DNA of 64,000 nt, taken from Rhodoferax mekongensis (GTDB lineage: Bacteria > Pseudomonadota > Gammaproteobacteria > Burkholderiales > Burkholderiaceae_C). The notes under the pieces are model-generated. The model was not told the DNA's origin, made no database searches, and worked only from the letters and a program-made list of their open reading frames with translations. Each line of letters begins with the position of its first letter. Position 1 is the first letter of the stretch. Location: contig NZ_CP132507.1 of the NCBI RefSeq assembly GCF_032191775.1, positions 3,807,001 to 3,871,000 on the forward strand, in the 5' to 3' direction. Of the stretch, positions 54,072 to 62,797 are shown piece after piece. The translations under genes were made by a program, and so were the position numbers.

Positions 54072-55202
54072 TCAAGCCAGTGCGCGCTGGATGATGATCT
54101 TCTGCACGTCGCTGGTGCCTTCATAAATCTGGCACACACGCACGTCGCGGTAGATGCGCTCCACCGGAAAGTCGCTCACATAGCCGTAGCCGCCCAAAGT
54201 CTGGATGGCGGCACTGCACACCTTCTCCGCCATTTCGCTGGCAAACAGCTTGGCCATGGCAGCTTCTTTCAGGCAGGGGCGGCCCGCGTCACGCAGGGCA
54301 GCGGCATGCCATATCAGCTGCCGCGCCGCTTCCAGCTGGGTAGCGCAGTCCGCCAAACGGAATGCGACGGCCTGGTGATTGAAGATGGGCTGGCCGAAGC
54401 TCTGGCGGTCTTTGGCATAGGCAATCGCCACATCGAGTGCGCTGCGGGCCATGCCCACGCTTTGCGCGGCAATGCCGATGCGCCCGCCCTCCAGCCCACC
54501 GAGCGCGATGCCATAGCCCTCGCCCTCCTTGCCGATCAGGTTCTCGGCGGGAACGCGGCAGTTGTCGAAGTTGATCTGGGCGGTGTCGCTGCTGTGCTGG
54601 CCGAGTTTGTCTTCCAGCCGCGCGACCACATAGCCCGGCGCATGGGTGGGCACCAGAAAGGCGCTCATGCCCTTCTTGCCGGCCGCCTTGTCGGTCACCG
54701 CGATGACGATGGCCACATCGCCGTTTTTGCCGCTGGTGATGAACTGTTTGACGCCGTTGATGACGTAGCTATCGCCGTCCTTCACCGCTGTGGTGCGCAG
54801 GCTGGAGGCATCGCTGCCCACATGCGGCTCGGTCAGGCAAAAGGCACCCAGCATCCGGCCCTGGGCCAGGGGCTCCAGCCACTGCTTTTTCTGCTGCGCA
54901 TTGCCGAACTTCATCAGGATGGCGTTGACCGGGCAGTTGGTGACGCTGATCACCGTGCTAGTGCCGCCATCACCTGCGGCAATTTCTTCCAGCACCAACG
55001 CCAGGGTCACGTAGTCCAGCCCCGCGCCGCCCCATTCTTCAGGCACGCAAATGCCGTAGGCGCCCAGCGCGGCCAGGCCTTGGTGCGCGGCTTTGGGGAA
55101 GGTGTGTTCCTTGTCCCACTTCGCAGCGTTCGGCCACAGCTCGGCTTGGGCAAAGTCGCGCACCGCGTCGCGGATCATTTCCTGGTCTTGGGTCAGTAGC
55201 AT
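54072..55202 (-). CDS. acyl-CoA dehydrogenase (short or branched chain)
   Basis: A 376-residue FAD enzyme, the usual length. FAD/substrate segments are AFCLTEPHVGSDASSLRTTA and TLGGYGYVSDFPVERIYRDV, and the catalytic Glu is in RVCQIYEGTSDVQK, the position used by short- and medium-chain enzymes rather than isovaleryl-CoA dehydrogenase. It oxidises acyl-CoA to enoyl-CoA and passes electrons to ETF. With the nearby mcc genes and thiolase it may serve branched-chain or fatty acid oxidation. GAGAGAG precedes the ATG by six bases. Confidence 0.93.
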   Translation of the reverse strand: MLLTQDQEMIRDAVRDFAQAELWPNAAKWDKEHTFPKAAHQGLAALGAYGICVPEEWGGAGLDYVTLALVLEEIAAGDGGTSTVISVTNCPVNAILMKFGNAQQKKQWLEPLAQGRMLGAFCLTEPHVGSDASSLRTTAVKDGDSYVINGVKQFITSGKNGDVAIVIAVTDKAAGKKGMSAFLVPTHAPGYVVARLEDKLGQHSSDTAQINFDNCRVPAENLIGKEGEGYGIALGGLEGGRIGIAAQSVGMARSALDVAIAYAKDRQSFGQPIFNHQAVAFRLADCATQLEAARQLIWHAAALRDAGRPCLKEAAMAKLFASEMAEKVCSAAIQTLGGYGYVSDFPVERIYRDVRVCQIYEGTSDVQKIIIQRALA

Positions 55203-55240
55203 GGGGATGTCTCTCTCGGGTCGTTTTCTATTGTGGGGCG

Positions 55241-55924
55241 CTACCAGCTGGAAAACGGGGTTCCGTCCCAGCGCAGGTAGGGCACATCGCTGCAGGCAAA
55301 TCCTGTCGCGTTTGTCTTGCGTGCGGCCACGGTGGCACGGATGGCTGACACGCTCTCCTCAGGCAACAAGGGCGCGGCGGACGTGCCCATATCCGTACGC
55401 ACCCAACCGGGATGGATGAGCAGGAACTGGGCATTCGGGTAATCCGGCTGCGCGGCCACCACCGCCATATTCAGTGCCGCCTTGCTCACGTGGTACACCC
55501 AGCCCCGGCTGCTCTCGACACCGCCGATTTGCGCGAAGTCACTGGTCAGAAACACAAACTGCCCCTGCGCCTCTTCCACCCACGGCGCCACCTGTGGCAA
55601 AGCCTGCATGGCGCCCAACACATTGGTGTGCATCATGGAGTCAAAGGCCTGCACCGTCGGCGGAGACTTGGCATCGTCTTCCGAGAACACACCTGCCACG
55701 TAATACGCCACGTCCAGCTTTTCGCCATCAAGCTGCCAGCTCAGGCCGCTGATGCTGGCGGGGTTGGTCACGTCCAGCTTCAGGGCTTGGGCACCCATGT
55801 CACGCAAACGGGTCAGGCCCGCCTCGTCCCGCGCGGTAGCGATCACGCGGTCGCCTGCGTCCAGGTACTGTTGCACCAGCTCCAAGCCGATACCGCGGGA
55901 TGCGCCGATTACAAAAACAGTCAT
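55241..55924 (-). CDS. short-chain dehydrogenase/reductase
   Basis: About 227 residues; the ATG at 55924 has GGAG at good spacing, two codons after a possible GTG. The NAD(P) loop is VIGASRGIGLELV, the NAG-like motif VAYYVAGVF, and the active site is YHVSKAAL with Ser in VFLTSDFAQ. It belongs to the C-factor/CsgA-like SDR group with unknown substrates. Downstream of it toward the dehydrogenase there are only 38 bases. Confidence 0.9.
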   Translation of the reverse strand: MTVFVIGASRGIGLELVQQYLDAGDRVIATARDEAGLTRLRDMGAQALKLDVTNPASISGLSWQLDGEKLDVAYYVAGVFSEDDAKSPPTVQAFDSMMHTNVLGAMQALPQVAPWVEEAQGQFVFLTSDFAQIGGVESSRGWVYHVSKAALNMAVVAAQPDYPNAQFLLIHPGWVRTDMGTSAAPLLPEESVSAIRATVAARKTNATGFACSDVPYLRWDGTPFSSW

Positions 55925-55953
55925 GCTCACTCCAAGTTTGTGGCTCTCGCTAT

Positions 55954-56049
55954 GCAGGAATGCAGAGTGCCGGGGGCCTCATACTGCCAAGAAGCAGAAA
56001 GCGAAGCTTCGGCGCAGCCAAATCGGCCCCCGACACTCTGCATCCCCGC
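55954..56049. repeat. intergenic family B palindromic element
   Basis: The arms start GCAGGAATGCAGAGTGCCGG and close with CCGACACTCTGCATCCCCGC, pairing at roughly 22 of 25. The core keeps GGCCTCATAC on the left and CCAAATCGGCC on the right, as in the uvrA copies, with a longer inner part. It lies between the SDR gene and the thiolase, outside any gene. Confidence 0.8.
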
Positions 56050-56063
56050 ATGGTCATTTGAAA

Positions 56064-56110
56064 CTCTAGCGCCCATCCAATAAGCGCGAGCAGCTCCTAA
56101 ATTTATAGCA
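56064..56110 (+). repeat. family A repeat at the 3' end of the thiolase gene
   Basis: Reads CTCTAGCGCCCATCCAATAA then GCGCGAGCAGCTCCTAAATTTATAGC (two parts). The thiolase stop codon (TAA at 56103-56105) lies inside it. It is 14 bases from the family B element at 55954. Confidence 0.85.
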
Positions 56111-57284
56111 ATTCGAGCGCCATGGCCGTTGCCTCACCGCCACCGATGCACAAGGTCGCCACGCCCTTCTTGAGTCCACGGGCTTTCAAGGCGTGAATCA
56201 GTGTGACCATGATGCGCGCACCGGACGCGCCTATCGGGTGGCCCAGCGCGCAGGCGCCGCCGTTCACGTTCACTTTGTCGTGCGGAATGTTCAGCTCAGC
56301 CATCAGCGCCATGGGCACTACGGCAAAGGCTTCGTTGATTTCCCACAGGTCCACGTCTTCCACTTTCCAACCGGCCTTGGCCAGCACCTTCTGGGTGGCA
56401 CCCACCGGCGCGGTGGCAAACCAGTTGGGCTCTTGGGCATGGGTGGAGTGAGCCACGATTTTCGCCAACGGCTTGCAGCCGAAGTCCTTGGCGGTGCCTT
56501 CGCGCATCAGCACCATGGCGGCTGCGCCGTCATTGATGGAGCTGCTGCTGGCGGCGGTGATGGTGCCGTCTTTTTTGAACGCGGCCTTGAGCGCGGGAAT
56601 CTTGTCCAGCTTGATCTTGCCGGGGCCTTCATCGATGCTGACCTGCACGTCGCCGGCACGGGTTTTGACGGTGACGGGGGTGATTTCCGCCTCAAACGCT
56701 CCTGATTTGATAGCTGCTTGCGCACGATGCACGCTGGCTGTGGCGAAACTGTCTTGTTGCTCACGGGTGAAGCTGTACTTGGCAGCACAGTCTTCCCCGA
56801 AGGTGCCCATGGAGCGGCCGGCCTCGTAGGCGTCTTCCAGGCCGTCGAGCATCATGTGGTCCATCACGCGGTCGTGGCCAATGCGGATGCCACTGCGGCC
56901 TTTTAGCAAGAGGTGGGGCGCGTTGGTCATGCTCTCCATGCCACCGGCCACCAGCACATCGTGGCTGCCGGCCAGCAGCATGTCGTGCGCGAACATGGCC
57001 GCGCGCATGCCGGAACCGCACATCTTGCTCAGGGTGACCGCACCGGCGCTCTTGGGCAAGCCGCCCTTGAAGGCTGCCTGACGCGCTGGCGCCTGGCCCT
57101 GGCCGGCCATCAGGCAGTTGCCGAAGATGACTTCGGTCACCAGCTCCGGGCTGATGCCGGCGCGCTCCACGGCGGCGTGGATGGCGGCACCGCCCAAGTC
57201 GTGGGCGGCAAGAGAAGCGAAGTCGCCCTGAAAAGCGCCCATGGGCGTGCGGGCAGCGCTGACGATCACAACGGTTTCTGGCAT
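56103..57284 (-). CDS. acetyl-CoA C-acetyltransferase
   Basis: A 393-residue thiolase (AtoB/PhaA type) with all catalytic residues: Cys in SKMCGSGMRAA, His in ALGHPIGASGAR and the second Cys in TLCIGGGEATAM. The ATG at 57284 has GAGGAAG just upstream; the frame continues 13 codons further without family similarity. It interconverts two acetyl-CoA and acetoacetyl-CoA, finishing acetoacetate use from leucine or starting polyhydroxybutyrate synthesis. A perfect 28-bp palindrome lies 42 bases upstream, so it is probably repressed by a dedicated regulator. Confidence 0.95.
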   Translation of the reverse strand: MPETVVIVSAARTPMGAFQGDFASLAAHDLGGAAIHAAVERAGISPELVTEVIFGNCLMAGQGQAPARQAAFKGGLPKSAGAVTLSKMCGSGMRAAMFAHDMLLAGSHDVLVAGGMESMTNAPHLLLKGRSGIRIGHDRVMDHMMLDGLEDAYEAGRSMGTFGEDCAAKYSFTREQQDSFATASVHRAQAAIKSGAFEAEITPVTVKTRAGDVQVSIDEGPGKIKLDKIPALKAAFKKDGTITAASSSSINDGAAAMVLMREGTAKDFGCKPLAKIVAHSTHAQEPNWFATAPVGATQKVLAKAGWKVEDVDLWEINEAFAVVPMALMAELNIPHDKVNVNGGACALGHPIGASGARIMVTLIHALKARGLKKGVATLCIGGGEATAMALELL

Positions 57285-57325
57285 GGTCTTCCTCGGGGTC
57301 AGTAGGGTGGCGGGACGTCTCATAT

Positions 57326-57353
57326 GAATTGACGTTTACGTAAACGTCAATTC
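57326..57353. promoter_or_regulatory. perfect 28-bp palindromic operator between thiolase and degQ
   Basis: Each half reads GAATTGACGTTTAC and the two halves are exact reverse complements with no spacer. It lies 42 bases before the thiolase ATG and 84 before the degQ start. The GTTTACGTAAAC centre resembles sites of MerR-family regulators of branched-chain amino acid and acyl-CoA genes (LiuR type). The regulator itself is not in the window. Confidence 0.7.
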
Positions 57354-57436
57354 TGCCAGAAGATGCCAAGCTTCATCTTTACCCGTGCTTCACCCAAGAT
57401 TGCAAGCACTTCACCCCCGCATGGCACCATGCAGAC

Positions 57437-58927
57437 ATGCTGACCCTCACTACCCCTGTGCGACTCCCCCTCCGCGCGACTGCGCTTGCCGGCCTTGCTG
57501 CCGCGCTCATGCTTGCTGCGCCACACTCTGCCTTCGCGCAGGAAGCACCATCCCCCTCCACAACGAGCGCACAGGCCATCCGCCAGATCGTGGCGCCGGA
57601 CTTCACGCAAATCGTGAAGCGCTACGGCCCCGCGGTGGTCAACATCAGTGTTACTGGCACCCGCCTGGTGTCCGCCGGAGGCAAAGACGCCCCCAAGGGC
57701 AGCAGCCCGGAAGCGGATGACAGTGACGCCATGCAATCCTTTCTGCGCAAATTCCAGGAGCAATTTGGCGCCACGGGTGCCAGCATGACAGTGCCGGTGC
57801 GCGGCCTGGGCTCCGGCTTTATCGTGAGTGGCGACGGCCTGGTGCTGACCAATGCCCACGTGGTGGCGCACGCCAGCGAAGTCACCGTGAAACTGACCGA
57901 CCGCCGTGAGTTCCCCGCCCGCATTCTGGGCGTGGACACCAAGACCGACATGGCGGTCCTGAAGATAGAAGCCCAGAACCTGCCGACAGTCACCATTGGC
58001 TCACCCACGGAGCTGAACGTGGGGGAATGGGTGCTGGCCATTGGCTCGCCCTTCGGGCTGGACAACACGGTCACCACCGGCGTGGTCAGCGCCAAGGCCC
58101 GAACCCTGCCCGACGACTACACCGTGCCCTTCATCCAGACCGATGCCGCCATCAACCCCGGCAACTCGGGCGGGCCCCTGTTCAACGCCCGTGGGGAAGT
58201 AGTGGGCATCAATTCCCAAATCTTTACCCGCAGCGGCGGCTACCAGGGTCTGAGCTTTGCCATCCCCATCGACCTGGCCCAATCCGTAGCACGCCAGATT
58301 GTAGCCACCGGCCATGCCGCGCACGGCGTTTTGGGTGTGTCGGCACAAGAGGTGACGCAAGCTTTGGCCACCGCATTGCACCTGTCCAAGCCGGCGGGCG
58401 CACTGCTGTCCGAAGTGCATGCCGGCAGTGCAGCCGCCAAAGCGGGCCTGCTGTTCGGCGACGTGATTGTGGGCATCGACGGCCATGCCATTGAGACCTC
58501 CAGCGATCTGCCCTTGTGGATCGCCATGGCCGTGCCGGGGCAGAAGATTCGGGTGGACTACTTGCGCAACGGCAAGGCACAAAACACTATTGCCACCCTG
58601 GAAGCTCCCGAAGCGGCCGTCAACGCCAAGGCTGGCAACCTGCCGGACTCTCCGATCCTCGCTCCACTGGGCATTGCGGTCCGCAATCTGTTGCCGCTGG
58701 AGCAGCGCGCTGCGGACACCAAAACAGGCCTGCTGGTGGATGCCGTGGCAGAAGGCCCCTCCACCAAAGCCGGCATCGAACCCGGCGACATCCTGCTGGC
58801 CATCAACCAGACGCCACTCACCTCGGTAGAGCAAGCCCGCCAGCTGCTGGCGAAAGCGGGCAAGTCTGTCGCTGTGCTGGTGCAGCACGGCGGGGACAAG
58901 AGCTACTTGGCGCTTAGCTTGCCGTAG
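57437..58927 (+). CDS. degQ: periplasmic Do-family serine protease (DegQ/HtrA/MucD type)
   Basis: A 496-residue HtrA protease. The signal peptide ends near MLAAPHSAFAQE. The catalytic triad is His in VLTNAHVVAH, Asp in TKTDMAVLK and Ser in NPGNSGGPLFN. Two PDZ domains follow, beginning near GVLGVSAQEV and about 390 (TGLLVDAVAEGPSTKAGIEP). It degrades or refolds damaged envelope proteins. DegP, DegQ and MucD are hard to tell apart by eye; there is no long Q-loop, which favours DegQ/MucD. Its stop overlaps that of thiDE by 14 bases (convergent). Confidence 0.92.
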   Translation: MLTLTTPVRLPLRATALAGLAAALMLAAPHSAFAQEAPSPSTTSAQAIRQIVAPDFTQIVKRYGPAVVNISVTGTRLVSAGGKDAPKGSSPEADDSDAMQSFLRKFQEQFGATGASMTVPVRGLGSGFIVSGDGLVLTNAHVVAHASEVTVKLTDRREFPARILGVDTKTDMAVLKIEAQNLPTVTIGSPTELNVGEWVLAIGSPFGLDNTVTTGVVSAKARTLPDDYTVPFIQTDAAINPGNSGGPLFNARGEVVGINSQIFTRSGGYQGLSFAIPIDLAQSVARQIVATGHAAHGVLGVSAQEVTQALATALHLSKPAGALLSEVHAGSAAAKAGLLFGDVIVGIDGHAIETSSDLPLWIAMAVPGQKIRVDYLRNGKAQNTIATLEAPEAAVNAKAGNLPDSPILAPLGIAVRNLLPLEQRAADTKTGLLVDAVAEGPSTKAGIEPGDILLAINQTPLTSVEQARQLLAKAGKSVAVLVQHGGDKSYLALSLP

Positions 58928-60548
58928 CCGCACCGGCTGCGAAGCCGGCCATCAAGGCGACGCAGGCAGCCTCGGGGTCTGAGGATTTGGTGATCGCCGA
59001 AATCACCGCTGCGCTGGCCGCACCGGTTGCGGCAACTTCCATCACATTGCTGGCATCTATGCCCGCGATGCCCACCACTGGTACTGGAAACACACCCGCC
59101 CAGTAGCGCAGGTTGTCCAAGCCTTGGGGAATCCACGGCATGTCTTTGCTTTGCGTGGCAAAGATGGGGCCACAGGCGATGTAGCTGGGTCGCAGCGCCC
59201 AGGCTCGGGCAACCTCCCAGTAGCTGTGGGTGCTGAGCCCCAGACGCACGCCGGCCTGGCGCAATGCGTCCAAATCCACGGTGTCCATATCTTCCTGCCC
59301 CAGATGCACGCCATAGGCGCCAAGTTGCAGGGCGAGTTGCCAGTGGTCGTTGATGAACAGCTGTGCGCCCGGCGTGGCCTGGGCCGCTGCAATGCTCTCG
59401 GCGATCTGGGCAGACAGCGTGGGCTCTTCCGGGTCTTTGATGCGCAATTGCACCGTGCGGATGCCTGCTGCCAACACACGGCGCACCCAGGCGGCGCTGT
59501 CCACCACCGCATAGACGCCCAAAGCCGGGTCGGTGAGACCGGGAAAAGCAGTCTGCGCCGCTGGCGTTTTTTGTAGGCAAGGCAGATTGCCCACGTGCTG
59601 CGCAAAGTCAGGCAGTGCCTGCACCGGACCTGCGCCCTGCCCTGCGGCATAGGCATGGCGCAGCGCATGGGTCGTAGCCATTTTGGCCATGACCACCGCA
59701 TCCGCCACACAGTAGCCGCTGGCCAGCGCCGCCGCCGCCGTGGAGGCGAAAGTGCAGCCCGTGCCGTGGTGCTGCGAAGTGTCTACACGCGGGAGACTCA
59801 GCCAGCCTGTAGCCTGCGGGCTTTGCAACCAATCACTGGCCAACCCTTGCGCACGCGCGTCATCACCGCCGGTGATGGCTACCGCAAAGCAGTCATACGC
59901 GCTCTGCCCATTGGCAGGTGCGCGTTCCCGGGTACCCAGGCGCCAACGGGCTTGCAGCGCTTGCGCCAGTTCGGGAGCCGGGGCGGCATGCAGGGGGTGA
60001 TCTGCACGCTCGGCCTGCAAGAGGCGCAATGCCTCCCTGCGGTTGGGCGTGATCAATGTGGCGCGGGGCAGCAGCTGGCGGCAGTAGGCGTCCAGCAGGG
60101 CGTCGTCCACAAATGGGGTACCTGTAGTGGAACCCAGCACGGGGTCTACCACCAGCGCTATCGGGAAACCCTGTGCACGCAATGCATCCACCCACCGGCA
60201 CACCACGCGCAGGTTGTCCACACTCCCGAGCAAGCCGGTCTTGATGGCCTGCGGCGGCATGTCCTGCGCCAGCGCGGCCAACTGCGCGTCCAGCAGATCG
60301 GCGCTGACAGGCTCCACACGCACAACCTCCACGGAGCTCTGCGCGGTGATGGCGGCCACGGCCGTGCAGCCATGCACCCCGAATGCCTGCAAGGCTTTCA
60401 GGTCCGCCTGCAAGCCGGCACCGCCGCCAGAGTCGGAGCCGGCAATGCTCCAAACCACGGGGCGTCGGCCCGCAGAGGCGCGGGCAAATTCGGTGTCTAA
60501 AGTGCTTCTGGCGCCCATAGGTATTGCGCGGGTAGCTTCTTTTTTCAT
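58914..60548 (-). CDS. thiDE: bifunctional HMP(-P) kinase / thiamin phosphate synthase
   Basis: A fusion of about 544 residues. The N-terminal ThiD half (VVWSIAGSDSGGGAGLQADL, then TGCTFASTAAAALASGYCV near its end) phosphorylates hydroxymethylpyrimidine twice. The C-terminal ThiE half (QLRIKDPEEP, FINDHWQLALQLGAYGVHLG, GLSTHSYWE) joins HMP-PP to thiazole phosphate. The first about 14 codons (MKKEATRAIPMGARS) lie in a family A repeat, so the native start is uncertain; 60518 is a further ATG. No good ribosome site is seen. It begins 7 bases after the thiG stop. Confidence 0.9.
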   Translation of the reverse strand: MKKEATRAIPMGARSTLDTEFARASAGRRPVVWSIAGSDSGGGAGLQADLKALQAFGVHGCTAVAAITAQSSVEVVRVEPVSADLLDAQLAALAQDMPPQAIKTGLLGSVDNLRVVCRWVDALRAQGFPIALVVDPVLGSTTGTPFVDDALLDAYCRQLLPRATLITPNRREALRLLQAERADHPLHAAPAPELAQALQARWRLGTRERAPANGQSAYDCFAVAITGGDDARAQGLASDWLQSPQATGWLSLPRVDTSQHHGTGCTFASTAAAALASGYCVADAVVMAKMATTHALRHAYAAGQGAGPVQALPDFAQHVGNLPCLQKTPAAQTAFPGLTDPALGVYAVVDSAAWVRRVLAAGIRTVQLRIKDPEEPTLSAQIAESIAAAQATPGAQLFINDHWQLALQLGAYGVHLGQEDMDTVDLDALRQAGVRLGLSTHSYWEVARAWALRPSYIACGPIFATQSKDMPWIPQGLDNLRYWAGVFPVPVVGIAGIDASNVMEVAATGAASAAVISAITKSSDPEAACVALMAGFAAGAATAS

Positions 60549-60552
60549 AGCA
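60506..60552 (-). repeat. family A repeat forming the thiDE start region
   Basis: Plus strand: CTTCTGGCGCCCATAGGTAT then TGCGCGGGTAGCTTCTTTTTTCATAGC (two parts). The coding strand gives EATRAIPMGA, the same frame as AARAISVGA at the YbaK-DUF1289 joint. Confidence 0.85.
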
Positions 60553-60555
60553 AAT

Positions 60556-61524
60556 TCACAACAAGATGGGGTGGCCCGCGACCGGAGTAGACGCCACCGC
60601 CATGTCCTGGCGGGGCATGACCCCGGCTTCATAGGCCAAGCGGCCGGAAGCTATACCGAGCTTGAACGCGCGGGCCATGCGCACCGGATCTACCGCATGG
60701 GCCACAGCGCTATTGAGCAGCACCGCGTCCAGCCCCAGTTCCATGGCCTGCACCGCATCGGCCGGCGAGCCGATGCCGGCGTCCACGATGAGGGGCACGC
60801 CGGGCAGGCGCGCGCGCAGGGTGCGCAGTGCGCCGGGATTCACCAACCCTTGGCCGGAGCCTATGGGCGCGCCCCAGGGCATGAGGATGTTGCAGCCGGC
60901 ATCCAGCAGGCGCTGGCAGCTCACCAGATCGTCCATGCAATAGGGAAACACTTCAAAACCGTCTTTCACCAGTTGCGTGGCGGCGGCCAGCAGTTCGAAG
61001 GGGTCGGGCTGCAGGGTGTGGGCGTCGCCCACGACTTCGAGCTTGATCCAGGTGGTGTCAAACAGTTCGCGGGCCATGTGGGCCAGGGTGATGGCTTCGC
61101 GGGCGGTGTGGCAGCCGGCGGTGTTGGGCAGCAGGTGGGCGCCTGTGGCTTTGATGAGGGCGAAGAAGTCGCCGGCCTCGGCTCCGTGGGCGAGTTGGCG
61201 GCGCAGGCCCATGGTGACGACTTGGGCGCCGGAAGTTGCAATAGCGTCTTGCAGTATTTGGGGCGAGGGGTAGGCTGCGGTGCCCAGGAAGAAGCGGCTG
61301 GTCAATGCTTTTCCACCTATGTGCCATTCGCTTACTTCTTCGAGGCGACTTGGCGGCAGTGTGCTCTGCTCCGTGTCCCCCGCCCGCTTTGCGGGCTCCT
61401 CCTTGACCTGCGCAGAACACGCTGCCGCCAAGTCACTTTGTGTGGCGGTTGAGCGTTCGAGTCCATCGATCTTTTGTGATGCGGTAAGTTGATCCACCGC
61501 TTCGCCATTCATGTGTGTAGTCAT
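60556..61524 (-). CDS. thiG: thiazole synthase with repeat-derived N-terminal extension
   Basis: ThiG of 322 residues, against about 255-270 normally. The true enzyme starts near residue 68 ([20 protein letters not shown]) and includes the Schiff-base Lys region ([10 protein letters not shown]), [14 protein letters not shown] and [17 protein letters not shown] [20 protein letters not shown]. It builds thiazole phosphate from DXP, dehydroglycine made by ThiO, and the ThiS thiocarboxylate. The first about 67 residues resemble no ThiG: about 31-60 come from an 88-bp palindromic element ([18 protein letters not shown]). There is no start codon just before the conserved part, so the extension is probably translated. 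Confidence 0.93.
   Translation of the reverse strand: MTTHMNGEAVDQLTASQKIDGLERSTATQSDLAAACSAQVKEEPAKRAGDTEQSTLPPSRLEEVSEWHIGGKALTSRFFLGTAAYPSPQILQDAIATSGAQVVTMGLRRQLAHGAEAGDFFALIKATGAHLLPNTAGCHTAREAITLAHMARELFDTTWIKLEVVGDAHTLQPDPFELLAAATQLVKDGFEVFPYCMDDLVSCQRLLDAGCNILMPWGAPIGSGQGLVNPGALRTLRARLPGVPLIVDAGIGSPADAVQAMELGLDAVLLNSAVAHAVDPVRMARAFKLGIASGRLAYEAGVMPRQDMAVASTPVAGHPILL
61347..61434 (-). repeat. 88-bp family C palindromic element at the 5' end of thiG
   Basis: Coding-strand arms begin GACTTGGCGGCAGCGTG and end CTGCCGCCAAGTC, pairing at 21 of 23. The core GCAGGTCAAGGAGGAGCCCG continues to GGGGGACACGGAGCA and matches the AraC copy except at a few bases. Length and position of every part equal those of the AraC copy, but the arm sequence is different. 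Confidence 0.92.
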
Positions 61525-61527
61525 GGG

Positions 61528-61755
61528 TCAACCGCCTTCGATGGGTTGAAAGGTGAGGATGGTGTCGCCCTCTGCCAGCGGCTGCTGGGCGCGCTGGCTG
61601 CGGGGTACGAAGTTGCCGTTGACGGCGGTGGCCAGCGCCGCCGGCAGCACTCCGCGTGCATCCAACCATTCCTGTAGGGTTCGGGCGTTTGTCGTTTCCG
61701 GGGTGCCGTTCACAGTGATTGTGATGGTCTTTGGCTCGGTGTCTGTGGTGGTCAT
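61528..61755 (-). CDS. thiS: sulfur carrier protein ThiS
   Basis: A 75-residue ubiquitin-like protein ending in the required Gly-Gly (FQPIEGG). ITVNGTPETTNARTLQEWLD and GDTILTFQPI are family-typical. Its C-terminal glycine is adenylated and thiocarboxylated to give sulfur to ThiG. The first 8 residues extend beyond the usual start. Its start codon overlaps the thiO stop (ATGA), and thiG begins 3 bases after its stop. Confidence 0.95.
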   Translation of the reverse strand: MTTTDTEPKTITITVNGTPETTNARTLQEWLDARGVLPAALATAVNGNFVPRSQRAQQPLAEGDTILTFQPIEGG

Positions 61756-62795
61756 AGCTTGAGCTCTTGCAATGCCTGCTCCACCAGTGCCGGGGCGATG
61801 AGCCAGCCGTGGCGGAAGAGGCCGTTGATGTCTGTTTTGCGTGCGCTGTGGCGGATGGCCGGCAGGTTGTCGGGCAACGCGGGGCGCAGGTTGGTTTCGG
61901 TGTGCACCACGCGGGCTTCGGCCAGTGCGGGCATGACGCTGTGGGCCGCACTCAGCAGCTCCAGCGTGCTGCGCAGGGACACGGGCGAGCGGTCTTCACT
62001 TTCGATTTCGCTGGCCCCCACCACGATCACATCACCGGGGCGAGGCACCATGTAGATGGAGTGGCGCGGGTGCAGCAGGCGCACCGGGCGGTGCAAGGGC
62101 ACGCCGGGCGCGTGCAACCAGAACACCTCGCCACGCACACCGCGCACCGGCAACGCGGGCTTGGCGCCCACGCCACGTACGTCGAACACATGGTCGAAGC
62201 GATGTTGTGTTTCACCGACCTGGATCGCGCCTGCGTCCAACGCCGTGACGGTGCTGCCCCAATGCCATTGCACACCTTGCACCGCGGCTTGTGCGCCCAG
62301 CGCCTGCAGGGCCTGAACGGGGTGTATCTGGCCCTCACTGGGCAGCAACCAAGCCAGCGCCGGGCCTTGGATGGAGGGCTCCAGCGCGCGCAGTGCATCC
62401 ATCGTTAACGACTGCGGTTGGTATGGCGCATCGGCCTTGGCTTGCAAGAGTCCGACAACGCGCTGGGCCGCACCGGCATCGCTGCGGTGGGCCAGCAGCA
62501 GGCTGCCGTGCATGTGCAGGGCTACCGGCTCAGACAGCGCCTGCACGATCTGCGGCCAGAGCTGGCAGGAGCGCACGCCCAATACAAACACTTCGCTACC
62601 CGCGCGCTCCAGCTCAGCCACTGGGCTCAGCATGCCAGCCGCGGTCCAGCCCGCAGCCCGCGAACCGGACTCCGCACGCGGGCCGGGGCCCGACGCCGAG
62701 TCAAACACCTGCACGTCGTGGCCTGCGCGGCTGAGCGTGAACGCCAGTAGCCGCCCGAGCACGCCCGCGCCGGCAATGCCTATGCGCATCGCCAT
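61752..62795 (-). CDS. thiO: glycine oxidase ThiO
   Basis: A 347-residue FAD amine oxidase of the DAO/GlyOX family. The dinucleotide motif is RIGIAGAGVLGRLLAFTLSR and a C-terminal FAD segment is GWLIAPALVEQALQEL. It oxidises glycine to the imine used for the thiazole ring, replacing the anaerobic ThiH route, which fits an aerobic organism. It could start at 62795 or two codons later. It lies 2 bases after the thiC stop. Confidence 0.92.
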   Translation of the reverse strand: MAMRIGIAGAGVLGRLLAFTLSRAGHDVQVFDSASGPGPRAESGSRAAGWTAAGMLSPVAELERAGSEVFVLGVRSCQLWPQIVQALSEPVALHMHGSLLLAHRSDAGAAQRVVGLLQAKADAPYQPQSLTMDALRALEPSIQGPALAWLLPSEGQIHPVQALQALGAQAAVQGVQWHWGSTVTALDAGAIQVGETQHRFDHVFDVRGVGAKPALPVRGVRGEVFWLHAPGVPLHRPVRLLHPRHSIYMVPRPGDVIVVGASEIESEDRSPVSLRSTLELLSAAHSVMPALAEARVVHTETNLRPALPDNLPAIRHSARKTDINGLFRHGWLIAPALVEQALQELKL

Positions 62796-62797
62796 CG

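Noticed and set aside
56700..56725. A partial family A match in the thiolase gene (GATTTGATAGCTGCTTGCGC)
   Set aside because: The encoded AQAAIKSGAFEAEI is normal for thiolases and only half the repeat is matched.
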